Assembly: GCA_937892845.1 (NCBI GenBank)
Contig: CALBGP010000019.1
Location: forward strand, 1 to 29,784
DNA from: an uncultured Eggerthellaceae bacterium
GTDB taxonomy: Bacteria; Actinomycetota; Coriobacteriia; Coriobacteriales; Eggerthellaceae
Reading direction: 5' to 3'
Length of the DNA stretch: 29,784 nt
Below are positions 22,324 through 29,748 of this stretch, piece by piece (position 1 is the first letter of the stretch; each line of letters starts with the position of its first letter). The position numbers and the translations under genes are program-made. The notes under the pieces were generated by a model. That model was not told where the DNA came from and searched no databases. It saw only the letters and a program-made list of their open reading frames with translations.

Positions 22324-24813
22324 ATGCTCAATGCCCAACCTGAAACCAAGGCCGATGAAGCTTTTGCAGCTGACCGCGAGCCGGATGCCGCCCAGCAGGC
22401 GGAGCTGCTTGCTCCGGCCGGCAACATGACCTGCCTTCACGCTGCCGTTCGTGCCGGGGCCGATGCCGTGTATCTTGGCTGCGAGGATTTCAACGCTCGT
22501 CGAGGTGCTGACAATTTCACCTTGGATAATCTTGCTGAGGCCTGCGATTTCGCCCATCTTCGAGGAGTCAAGGTTTATCTCACTCTCAACATTGCAGTGC
22601 TTGTGTCCGAAGCGCCGCGGGCAATCGAACTTGCCCGCCAGGCCTACAGGCGCGGCGTGGATGCTTTCATCGTGCAGGACCTTGGCGTGGCCCATGAGCT
22701 GCGCCGTGTCCTGCCGGATGCACGGCTCCATATCTCGACCCAGATGAATACCCACGATGCGGATGGAATCCGCGCTGCCGCAGCGCTGGGCGCCAAGCGG
22801 GTCACGCTGGCGCGAGAGCTCACCCTCGAGGAGATTGCCGAGCTTTCCGGGCTCGCCCATGACCTGGGGATGGAGACCGAGTGCTTCGGCCATGGCGCTC
22901 TGTGCGTCTGCTACTCGGGGCAATGCTTCATGAGCTCCATGATCGGAGGCCGTTCGGCGAATCGCGGCACATGCGCCCAAGCTTGCCGGCTTCCGTATCG
23001 TCTCTCCAACGTTGCCGTCAAAAAGGATCTTCCGGCTCCCGGCGAGCACCTCCTGTCCCCCAAGGATCTCTGCAGCGCCCCCATCATGGACAGCGTTCTT
23101 GCCACGCGTGTCGATAGCCTGAAAATCGAAGGGCGCATGAAATCGCCCGAGTACGTTTCGACCGTCGTCGGCGTCTATCGTCGCGTGATCGACACCGGTG
23201 TTCTGAGCGCCGCTGACCAGCGTGCCCTTTCGGAGGCTTTCAGCCGAGGGTTCACCACGGGCTACCTTGAGGGTGAGCGGGGCAATGACCTGATGAGCTA
23301 CGGGCGACCCAACAATCGCGGCGTGTTCGTGGGCCGCGTCGCCGATGCGCGCAGCGGTGAACAGGGCTCGACCCGTGTCAGCATCGCCGGCGAGGTGGAG
23401 CTCCATGAGGGCGATGTTCTTGAATTCTGGACGAACAAGGGGCATTTCGCCCACACGCTTGATTCTCTCGAGACCGATCGTTCGGGAAATACGGTGTGCC
23501 GTGTGGAGCGCCGCGTCAGCAAGGGTGACCGCGTCTTCCGGGTTCGCGATGCGTCCCTTGCTTTTGCCGACGATCCTTATGAGCCCCGTTTGGCTGTATC
23601 CGGCAGCGTCAGCATGCGCATCGGGGAGCCTTTGACCATGGAGTTCCGGCTCGATTCCGATTTCGCTGCCTTCGAAGCGCCCAGCGTCCGTTTCGAAGGC
23701 CCGGTGGTTGAGGCCGCCCGCACCAAGCCTGTGACGGCTGAGGATGTCGCCGAGCACGTTGACCGCCTCGGCAACATGCCGTTTGCGCTATCCTCGCTGG
23801 ACGTGGATGTTGAAGAGGGTGCGGGAATCGGTTTTTCGGCTTTGCACAAGGCGCGTTCCCAGGCGCTTAAAAACCTTGAAGAGCGCATCCTTGCCCCGTA
23901 TCGTTCTCGCACCATCCCGCGCACGCCTGAGGCGCCTAACCATCCGCCCGCGCGACGCAATCGCGTTCGCGTGTGCGCCCTGGCGACGAATCCCGCCTGC
24001 GCACGTGCGGCTCGCAAGGCCGGAGCGGATTTCGTATATGTTCCCGCGCTCAATTACAAGAGGGGCGAGGGTGTGATCGCAAGTCAGCTTTCCGCCACCT
24101 CAGAGCAGGCGGGCTATCCCAACAAATGCTTGGTTTCCATGCCCGTGGTCGACAAGCGTCCTCTCAATGCGGACGGCGAATTCGACCCCTGGCGCTATGT
24201 CAAGGCGGACAGACCCGTTCTCGTTGAGCATTACGGTCAGCTCATCCGTGCCGTTGAAGAGGGGATTCCGGTAGAAGTCGGTCCGCATATTCCGGTTGTC
24301 AACAGCTTGAGCCTTGGGTTGATGGCAGACCTTGACGTGGAGAGGGTGTGGCTGTCGCCTGAGCTGTCGCTTCAGCAGATCAAGGAGCTCGCCGATGGTT
24401 CTCCCGTGGCGCTTGGTTTGACCGTAGCCGGCTATCAGGAGCTCATGACCTGCGAACATTGCCTGCTCATGAGCCAGGGTCCCTGTAACCAGCGCTGCTC
24501 GGAATGCGCTCGTAGGAAAAGCCCCCATTTCCTCGAGGATCGCAAAGGCTATCGCTTCCAGGTTGTAACGGATCTGTGCGGACGCAGCCATCTGTACAAT
24601 TCGGTTCAGCTTGATGTCCTGCATCTTGCGCCGCAATTGGTTTCTGCGGGTATTACGGCGTTCATGGTCGACACGTCTTTGCTCAATGTTGATCAGACCT
24701 CGAAGCTCGTGGCGCGCGCGGTGCGAGCCCGCGACCTGGCGGAGCGCGGTGACAATGCGGTTTCAAAGGCCGAAGGCTGCACGTCCGGCCATTTGTTCCG
24801 CGGCGTTCAATGA
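22324..24813 (+). CDS. U32 family peptidase-like protein with DUF3656 region (RlhA-like)
   Basis: The 829-aa protein starts at ATG 22324 behind AAAGGA; the open frame further upstream is antisense to the PBP gene and is rejected. The U32 core is clear: ELLAPAGNMTCLHAAVRAGA, DAVYLGCEDFNAR, FGHGALCVCYSGQCFMSS, NRGTCAQACRLPYRL and KIEGRMKSPEYVSTVVGVYR. The long C-terminal part (DUF3656-like) ends with CEHCLLMSQGPCNQRCSECA and RKGYRFQVVTDLCGRSHLYN. Despite the 'peptidase' name, E. coli relatives RlhA and TrhO/TrhP-type proteins act in prephenate-dependent hydroxylation of 23S rRNA C2501 or tRNA U34. The many conserved Cys suggest Fe-S binding. At this length an RlhA-like RNA-modifying role is favoured, by inference. 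Confidence 0.88.
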   Translation: MLNAQPETKADEAFAADREPDAAQQAELLAPAGNMTCLHAAVRAGADAVYLGCEDFNARRGADNFTLDNLAEACDFAHLRGVKVYLTLNIAVLVSEAPRAIELARQAYRRGVDAFIVQDLGVAHELRRVLPDARLHISTQMNTHDADGIRAAAALGAKRVTLARELTLEEIAELSGLAHDLGMETECFGHGALCVCYSGQCFMSSMIGGRSANRGTCAQACRLPYRLSNVAVKKDLPAPGEHLLSPKDLCSAPIMDSVLATRVDSLKIEGRMKSPEYVSTVVGVYRRVIDTGVLSAADQRALSEAFSRGFTTGYLEGERGNDLMSYGRPNNRGVFVGRVADARSGEQGSTRVSIAGEVELHEGDVLEFWTNKGHFAHTLDSLETDRSGNTVCRVERRVSKGDRVFRVRDASLAFADDPYEPRLAVSGSVSMRIGEPLTMEFRLDSDFAAFEAPSVRFEGPVVEAARTKPVTAEDVAEHVDRLGNMPFALSSLDVDVEEGAGIGFSALHKARSQALKNLEERILAPYRSRTIPRTPEAPNHPPARRNRVRVCALATNPACARAARKAGADFVYVPALNYKRGEGVIASQLSATSEQAGYPNKCLVSMPVVDKRPLNADGEFDPWRYVKADRPVLVEHYGQLIRAVEEGIPVEVGPHIPVVNSLSLGLMADLDVERVWLSPELSLQQIKELADGSPVALGLTVAGYQELMTCEHCLLMSQGPCNQRCSECARRKSPHFLEDRKGYRFQVVTDLCGRSHLYNSVQLDVLHLAPQLVSAGITAFMVDTSLLNVDQTSKLVARAVRARDLAERGDNAVSKAEGCTSGHLFRGVQ

Positions 24814-24924
24814 TGCGCTTTGCTCTGCGATAGTGCATCAGTCGTGATAAACTGAAAAGATATCTGCCATTCAAGGGGTTGCGTGCGGCTCATGCGCCGA
24901 CCCGGAGACTTAGGGAAGAGAACG

Positions 24925-26136
24925 ATGCTTACACCTGAAGAACAGCTGCATATCATCAAGTCCGGCACTGACAAGGTGGTGCCGGAGAGCCTTTTGCTTG
25001 AAAAGCTGAAAAGGGGCGAACAGCTCAATATCAAACTGGGAGTCGACCCCACTGCCCCCGATATCCATCTTGGCCATGCGGTTCCGTTGCGCAAGCTGCG
25101 CCAGTTCCAAGATCTTGGGCACCATGTGACCCTCATCATCGGCGATGGAACAGCCCTCATCGGCGACCCTTCGGGCCGCAATTCCACGCGCCCCCAGCTT
25201 ACGCGCGAGCAGGTTGCCGCAAATGCAAAAACGTATGTGGACCAGGCCTTCAAGGTTCTCGATCCCGAAAAGACCACTTTGCGCTACAACTCCGAATGGC
25301 TGCTTGACCTGAATATGGAATCGCTTCTCAAGCTTCTCAGCAATTTCACTGTTGCGCGCATCCTTGAGCGCGATGACTTCCATAAGCGCTACACCGGCGG
25401 TCAGCCCATTGCCCTGCATGAATTCCTCTATCCTGTGATGCAGGCTTACGACTCCGTTGTCATCAAGGCCGATGTCGAAATTGGCGGCTCCGATCAGCTG
25501 TTCAATCTTCTTGCCGGTCGCGAGCTCATGGAGAAGATGGGCATGGAACCCCAGGTCGCTCTCACTTTGCCCCTGCTCGAGGGTACCGATGGCGTTCAGA
25601 AGATGTCGAAGAGCTACGGAAACTACATCGGTCTGACCGATGAGCCCAATGACATGTTCGGCAAGGTCATGAGCATCCCCGATGAGCTCATGGTGAAATA
25701 CTACCGACTTGCCTCCACGGAAGATGTCGATGAAATCGACCGCATCGAAGCGGGCCTTGCTGCCGACGAATTGCATCCGAACAAGGTCAAGCGCGCTCTG
25801 GCTCGCAATATTGTTTCCGCGTACTACGATGAAGCGGCTGCCCAGGCTGCCGAGGCCGACTTCGACCTCAAATTCAAAGAGCATGGCTTCCCTGAGGATG
25901 CGCCCACGTTTGCAGCCGACCTTACTCCGGGTGAGGATGGCAGCGTCTATTTCGCAAAGCTTCTTGTTGAAGGCGGTTGCGCGCGGAGCGTTTCCGATGC
26001 ACGACGTCTCATCGATGGCGGCGGTGTGAAGTTGAACGGTGAGGTGGTTGCCTCCAAGTCCTACAATCTTCCTGCGGAATCGCTCGTCGCCGCTGAGATC
26101 CAGGTCGGGAAGAAGAAGTTCCTGCGTCTCGTGTAG
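24925..26136 (+). CDS. tyrS: tyrosyl-tRNA synthetase
   Basis: This 403-aa class I synthetase charges tRNA-Tyr in the cytosol. The start at ATG 24925 follows AGGGAAGAG; an in-frame ATG at 24883 adds a basic stretch not found in the family. The HIGH motif reads HLGH (48-51) in DPTAPDIHLGHAVPLRKL, and the tyrosine pocket region is QAYDSVVIKADVEIGGSDQ. KMSKS is intact at 226-230, and a C-terminal S4 RNA-binding domain (GGCARSVSDARRLIDGGGVK) is present. The sequence pattern is that of the TyrZ/type 2 subgroup. The 111-bp leader is too short and lacks the T-box consensus, so tRNA-sensing control is not supported. A good terminator follows. Confidence 0.97.
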   Translation: MLTPEEQLHIIKSGTDKVVPESLLLEKLKRGEQLNIKLGVDPTAPDIHLGHAVPLRKLRQFQDLGHHVTLIIGDGTALIGDPSGRNSTRPQLTREQVAANAKTYVDQAFKVLDPEKTTLRYNSEWLLDLNMESLLKLLSNFTVARILERDDFHKRYTGGQPIALHEFLYPVMQAYDSVVIKADVEIGGSDQLFNLLAGRELMEKMGMEPQVALTLPLLEGTDGVQKMSKSYGNYIGLTDEPNDMFGKVMSIPDELMVKYYRLASTEDVDEIDRIEAGLAADELHPNKVKRALARNIVSAYYDEAAAQAAEADFDLKFKEHGFPEDAPTFAADLTPGEDGSVYFAKLLVEGGCARSVSDARRLIDGGGVKLNGEVVASKSYNLPAESLVAAEIQVGKKKFLRLV

Positions 26137-26190
26137 CGCTGGTATGCGCTTACCGTTCGTTCGGAGCATCTCCATTCAGTGCATGTTCGG

Positions 26191-26231
26191 TTGCTGCGGG
26201 TCGATTTTTCCGGCCTGCGGCAATTTTTTTT
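26191..26231 (+). terminator. terminator of tyrS
   Basis: TTGCTGCGGG (26191-26200) pairs with CCTGCGGCAA (26214-26223), including two G-U pairs, and is followed by eight T. Confidence 0.88.
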
Positions 26232-26256
26232 AAATCTTTCGGAATCGGTGCAAGGA

Positions 26257-26284
26257 TTGGTTGTTCTCGTTCGTTTCCTATATG
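26257..26284 (+). promoter_or_regulatory. candidate promoter of the repeat protein-sigma-RsgI operon
   Basis: TTGGTT (26257-26262), a 16-bp spacer and TATATG (26279-26284) form an acceptable sigma70 promoter. A GGAATC at 26240-26245 resembles ECF -35 sequences and could serve autoregulation by the operon's own sigma factor, but a matching -10 at usual spacing is not clear. Confidence 0.35.
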
Positions 26285-26309
26285 TAAAGACCGATCGAGA
26301 AAGGGGTTC

Positions 26310-26768
26310 ATGATGAATAAGAAGCGGATCGGCTTGGTTGCAGCGGGGGTCGCATGTGCTGTCGCGTTGGCCATTGCCGCTGTTCCCGCATTTGCGGGAA
26401 GCGGATTCGGTGCTCGTTTCGCAGATGCCAATGCGGATGGCATCTGCGACAACCGTGCCGTCGGTGCCTGCGGACAGGGCTACATCGACGAGGATGGAGA
26501 CGGTGTCTGCGACAACCGCACCGACGGTGCCTGCGGACAGGGCTATGCCGACGAGGATGGAGACGGCGTCTGCGACAATCGTGCTGACGGAACTTGCGGC
26601 AACGGCTACGGCTGCGGTAACGGCAATGGCCAGGGCTATGTCGACGAAAACGGTGACGGCGTCTGCGACAACCGCGGCAGCGGCAACGGCAACGGCAACG
26701 GCCATGAGCGTGGAGCTTGTGATGGCAGCGGCAAAGGCGCAGGTCACGGTGCCGGGTGCCGCTTCTAG
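26310..26768 (+). CDS. secreted Cys-containing calcium-loop repeat protein
   Basis: This 152-aa product has a Sec signal peptide (MMNKKRIGLVAAGVACAVAL, ending AFA-G near residue 29). The second ATG at 26313 is an equally good start behind GAGAAAGGGG. The mature protein has four aspartate loops, DANADGICD (39-47), DEDGDGVCD (60-68), DEDGDGVCD (81-89) and DENGDGVCD (112-120), each followed by N-R and most preceded by CGQGY. The D-x-D/N-x-D-G pattern resembles dockerin and thrombospondin type 3 calcium loops, here each with a Cys. The tail is Gly/Asn-rich. Spacing is 21 residues between the first three loops and 31 to the last. It sits 6 bp ahead of the ECF sigma gene. Calcium binding and a sensory or target role are inference. 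Confidence 0.82.
   Translation: MMNKKRIGLVAAGVACAVALAIAAVPAFAGSGFGARFADANADGICDNRAVGACGQGYIDEDGDGVCDNRTDGACGQGYADEDGDGVCDNRADGTCGNGYGCGNGNGQGYVDENGDGVCDNRGSGNGNGNGHERGACDGSGKGAGHGAGCRF
26424..26672 (+). repeat. 63-bp degenerate tandem repeats encoding calcium-like loops
   Basis: Loop-coding units begin near 26424, 26487, 26550 and 26643. The first three are spaced 63 bp; the last is shifted by a 30-bp Gly/Asn-rich insertion. Copies two and three are the most alike. Confidence 0.75.
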
Positions 26769-26774
26769 TCATTG

Positions 26775-27263
26775 ATGGTTTCGCCTTCTGTCACAGAACT
26801 TGCTTTGAAGCGACATGCCGACCCTGTCTGGCATGTTTGCTTCTTGTATTTCGGGAATTCGCCCGATGCTCAGGACGCCTTTCAGGAGACATTCGTAAAG
26901 TTGCTCTCCTATGGCGGTGAATTCAACGGGCCGGAGCATGAGAAAGCGTGGCTCATCACCGTCGCCTCCAATGTGTGCCGGGATATGCTTAAGCGTTTCG
27001 ATTGCAAGAAGGCGACACCCTCAGATGGTTCCGATTTCGTGGACCTTCCTTCATCGGATTGCTTTGCGGCTCCGGGCGGTGCCGTTTCTGAGGTTCTTGC
27101 CGCGATGAGCGCACTTCCTCGAAACCATCGTATGGCGCTGTATCTGTGCGCTGTCCAGGGATATACCGCTGAGGAAGCTGCACGCATGATGGATTCTTCC
27201 ACCAACACGGTCTATTCATGGGTTGCAAGAGCCCGCACCTCTCTCAAGGAGATGCTTGCATGA
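26775..27263 (+). CDS. ECF-type RNA polymerase sigma factor
   Basis: This 162-aa sigma70-family factor has only regions 2 and 4. Region 2 is DPVWHVCFLYFGNSPDAQDA followed by FQETFVKLLSYGG and EKAWLITVASNVCRDMLKRF. Region 4 is ALPRNHRMALYLCAVQGYTA followed by EEAARMMDSSTNTVYSWVAR. That makes it an extracytoplasmic-function group sigma factor. The ATG at 26775 is used, 6 bp after the repeat-protein stop. The ribosome site is poor, so translation may be coupled to the upstream gene. Its stop overlaps the start of the next gene by ATGA, the usual arrangement of a sigma factor with its anti-sigma factor. It probably activates this operon and other surface genes; targets are unknown. Confidence 0.92.
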   Translation: MVSPSVTELALKRHADPVWHVCFLYFGNSPDAQDAFQETFVKLLSYGGEFNGPEHEKAWLITVASNVCRDMLKRFDCKKATPSDGSDFVDLPSSDCFAAPGGAVSEVLAAMSALPRNHRMALYLCAVQGYTAEEAARMMDSSTNTVYSWVARARTSLKEMLA

Positions 27264-28153
27264 AGCCTGATATCAAAATGACAGACGAAAAGCTCGATGC
27301 GCTTCTTGGCGAGGCTTTCGAATCCCTCAGGGCCCCGGATGAGCTTGTCGATCGGGCTCGCGATGCCGTTGCTTCGCAGCCCGCGCAGCGGAAGATCGAA
27401 GTGGTTCACGTTTCAACGCCGCACCGTCATCACGGCCACCGCACGCCGCGACATTTCCGTGCGGCGGCAGCCCTTGCAGCTTGTTTGGTTTTGGGGCTCT
27501 TCGGATTTGGCGGCTATGCCGCATGGGCCGATGTCTCTGTCGTTGTGGCCGTTGACGTCAACCCTTCCATTGAGATGTCTCTCAATCGCTTCGACAGGGT
27601 CGTTTCTGCACGTGGCGTCAATGATGATGGTGTTCAGCTTCTTGATCGCGTGGACGTTGTGGGAAAGCGTTACGAAGACGCGCTTGCGGCTCTCATGGGC
27701 GACTGCGGTTCTGAAACCGACGGTTCTTTTTCCGATGCCGAAATTGCGGTCACGATCGTTTCCATGGGGTCAGGGGATACTTCTTCGTATGCCGATCGCG
27801 CAGTGTCTGCTGCAGAGACCGCCGGTGTGGTGTGTGTGTGCGATTCTGCGTCCGAGGATGAATATGACACAGCCTCTTCTCACGGCTTGTCCGTCGCCAA
27901 GTATCGCATGTTCGTTCACCTTAAAGAACTCGGCATCGATATCGACGAGCAGCAAGTAGCCGAAATGAGCATGAAGGAATTGAGAAGCCTTGCCGGTATC
28001 GAGCAGGGCGGTTTGAGCTCGGGTCAGCATCAAGGCGATGGAAAAGGCAACGGACGTTGCAACGGGAGCGACGGAAACGGCGACGGAAGCGGTTACGGAA
28101 ATTGCAACGGCAAAGGGGGAGGCAAGGTGGAGCACGCCTCTAGCGCTTCGTAG
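27260..28153 (+). CDS. RsgI-like transmembrane anti-sigma factor
   Basis: This 297-aa protein starts at ATG 27260, overlapping the sigma stop (ATGA). The cytoplasmic N-terminus (LDALLGEAFESLRAPDELVD) is the likely sigma-binding helix region, and no zinc anti-sigma HxxxCxxC is seen. One membrane segment lies at about 66-90. It is followed by AVDVNPSIEMSLNRFDRVVS and GVNDDGVQLLDRVDVVGKRY, the extracytoplasmic domain found in clostridial/Bacillus RsgI anti-sigmaI proteins. It includes the Asn101-Pro102 bond that in RsgI is cut autoproteolytically. The C-terminal 45 residues are Gly/Asn-rich with scattered Cys, much like the tail of the secreted protein two genes upstream. Membrane release of the sigma factor after proteolysis is inferred. 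The 3' end overlaps the convergent kinase gene by 14 bp. Confidence 0.85.
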   Translation: MKPDIKMTDEKLDALLGEAFESLRAPDELVDRARDAVASQPAQRKIEVVHVSTPHRHHGHRTPRHFRAAAALAACLVLGLFGFGGYAAWADVSVVVAVDVNPSIEMSLNRFDRVVSARGVNDDGVQLLDRVDVVGKRYEDALAALMGDCGSETDGSFSDAEIAVTIVSMGSGDTSSYADRAVSAAETAGVVCVCDSASEDEYDTASSHGLSVAKYRMFVHLKELGIDIDEQQVAEMSMKELRSLAGIEQGGLSSGQHQGDGKGNGRCNGSDGNGDGSGYGNCNGKGGGKVEHASSAS

Positions 28154-29225
28154 CCCTTCGCCTATTGGGCCCATGCATCATTGCGGGAAACAGCGGCGGC
28201 TCGGCTTCGCCTTCAAGGATTCTTGCCCCAAGTGCGGCGGCTCCGTACGCAGGGTCGTGTCCGGACATGGACGCTTTGACCTGTTCGCCCAGCTTGTCTT
28301 TGATTGCTGCTATGGTCAGTTTTCGCAGTCTTTCGTCTCCGAAAAGACCTCCGGAAAGTACGACGGGTATCCGCTTCGAGCCATCGGATTGCATGCGTTT
28401 GGCGACACCGATTGGCAAAGCAGCCAGATGCGAAGCGGCTCGGTGGACGATTTTGATGGCCGTAGGCGAACTTGAATGCACCACCGTTCGAGCCAGGGCC
28501 GATGTTGCGGCAGCGCCGGGCATATTGGAGCACCAGATGGCAAGGCGATCCATGGACTCGATTCCCTGGGCCCTCAGTATTTCGGCTGCAAGCAAAGCAT
28601 CGGCATTCAGACCCTCATCCGACTCCATCGCTATCCTGCGACCCGATTCTCGGGAAATACGATGGGAGAAATCTTCGCCTCGAAGGTCGTATGAAGCGAG
28701 GATGCTTCTCAGGGCTTCAGCGCCGATCCATTGCCCCGACCCCATGTCGCTGATCCCGTATCCCCATCCGCCCGCCCTGTGGAGCGTGCCATGGGAATCG
28801 AGCCCCATGGACACGGATCCGGTTCCCGCGATGAGGGTGATTCCGCACGAATGCCCTTCAGCGAAAAGCGGCAACAGGGCATCGCTGACGAGAACGGTTC
28901 GTCGGAATTTTTCTCGGAGCGGCATTGCGGCCTTGGCGATCATGGACCGATAGGGGATTTCGTCATCCGGAGTATCTATGCCCGAGAGGCCGAAGACTGC
29001 GATGTCGAAGTGGGATGGCATGAAGCCTTCTCCGGCGAGCCTGATCAGGCCGTCTTGAAGGGCCCTGGTTGCAGAAGCTTCCCCTACTGCCTTATGGCTG
29101 GTTGGACCAACGGTTAGCTGGCAAAGGGGCCTCGTGTTCGGGATGTCCGCATTGAAAACCGACAGTTGGGTAGAGGTCCCCCCTCCGTCGACCGCAAGTA
29201 TCAAATGCTCAGTGGGTTCAGACAT
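28140..29225 (-). CDS. BadF/BadG/BcrA/BcrD family kinase, N-acetylglucosamine kinase-like
   Basis: This 361-aa ASKHA-fold protein starts at ATG 29225 behind GCGGAGGATGG; longer in-frame starts run through the promoter and operator. The phosphate-1 motif is AVDGGGTSTQLSVF (11-24). GTGSVSMGLD, GGWGYGISDMGSGQWIG and VVLSGGLFGD follow, the pattern of N-acetylglucosamine kinases and related BadF-type ATPases rather than of benzoyl-CoA reductase activators, which carry a cluster-binding Cys pair. It would phosphorylate an amino sugar, perhaps from cell-wall recycling or host glycans. It stands alone, with a palindromic operator candidate between -35 and -10. Its 3' end overlaps the anti-sigma gene tail to tail. 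Confidence 0.85.
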   Translation of the reverse strand: MSEPTEHLILAVDGGGTSTQLSVFNADIPNTRPLCQLTVGPTSHKAVGEASATRALQDGLIRLAGEGFMPSHFDIAVFGLSGIDTPDDEIPYRSMIAKAAMPLREKFRRTVLVSDALLPLFAEGHSCGITLIAGTGSVSMGLDSHGTLHRAGGWGYGISDMGSGQWIGAEALRSILASYDLRGEDFSHRISRESGRRIAMESDEGLNADALLAAEILRAQGIESMDRLAIWCSNMPGAAATSALARTVVHSSSPTAIKIVHRAASHLAALPIGVAKRMQSDGSKRIPVVLSGGLFGDERLRKLTIAAIKDKLGEQVKASMSGHDPAYGAAALGARILEGEAEPPLFPAMMHGPNRRRATKR

Positions 29226-29265
29226 CGCGCCATCCTCCGCTTCAGGTTGGAAATCTGCAAATCGG

Positions 29266-29289
29266 ATCATACTTGTTGCTAGCAAGTAT
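29266..29289 (-). promoter_or_regulatory. operator-like palindrome and -10 box of the kinase gene
   Basis: ATACTTG (29269-29275) and CAAGTAT (29283-29289) form an inverted repeat around an inner perfect palindrome TTGCTAGCAA (29276-29285). On the minus strand TATGAT (29271-29266) is a good -10 and overlaps it, giving a leader of about 35 bases. A repressor such as a GntR or LacI-type dimer would block this promoter. The regulator gene is not in the window. Confidence 0.55.
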
Positions 29290-29389
29290 ACTGCGATGAG
29301 CATGCAGATCTCAGGGGCTTGATTCGTCAAGGCTGGAGGCAGTCTGGTTGAGGTAGCGGGGCGGTTTGAAAAAATCTCAAAATTATGTC

Positions 29390-29418
29390 TTGCTTTCAGG
29401 GGTTCGAGTGTGTAATAT
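29390..29418 (+). promoter_or_regulatory. promoter of the tRNA-Asp pair
   Basis: The -35 TTGCTT (29390-29395), a 17-bp spacer and the -10 TAATAT (29413-29418) place transcription start near 29425, before the first tRNA at 29453. Confidence 0.7.
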
Positions 29419-29452
29419 GAACAAGCTGCTTTTTGCGGCATCGGTTGAAAAT

Positions 29453-29529
<77 letters not shown>

Positions 29530-29554
29530 TTAACCGAAGCATGCAGACTAGCAT

Positions 29555-29631
<77 letters not shown>

Positions 29632-29641
29632 TCAAAACATC

Positions 29642-29668
29642 AGGTCATCCGGTAGGGTGGCCTTTTTT
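29642..29668 (+). terminator. terminator of the tRNA-Asp transcript
   Basis: AGGTCATCC (29642-29650) pairs with GGGTGGCCT (29655-29663), with two G-U pairs around GGTA, followed by a run of six T. Confidence 0.85.
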
Positions 29669-29712
29669 GTTGTCTTCGTGCTTTGTCTTAGAATTCCGAG
29701 ATGGCGAAGATT

Positions 29713-29748
29713 GGCTTAGCGGACAAAATGGGCTTAGCGGACAAAATG
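29713..29748. repeat. two adjacent 18-bp direct repeats at the window end
   Basis: GGCTTAGCGGACAAAATG occurs at 29713-29730 and again directly at 29731-29748. The second copy runs into GGACA/TGTCC (29740-29744 and 29750-29755 region) and is followed by a hairpin GGCGCTG (29763-29769) with CAGCGCC (29778-29784). No reading frame is visible. It may be the border of an insertion element or a dispersed repeat that continues outside. Confidence 0.6.

Noticed and set aside
24814..24924. T-box leader for tyrS
   Set aside because: The leader is only 111 bp and has neither the T-box consensus nor a terminator/antiterminator pair.
24910..26175. A 421-codon minus-strand frame opposite tyrS
   Set aside because: Antisense shadow of tyrS with no ribosome site or recognisable motif.
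26338..26775. Alternative plus-strand and minus-strand frames (about 145-228 codons) across the calcium-loop repeats
   Set aside because: They arise from repetitive GC-rich sequence read in other frames; only the 26310 frame has signal peptide, ribosome site and meaningful motif periodicity.
29226..29441. Longer N-terminus of the sugar kinase
   Set aside because: It would translate through the promoter and operator palindrome; ATG 29225 has a good Shine-Dalgarno sequence and starts just before the ATP-binding motif.
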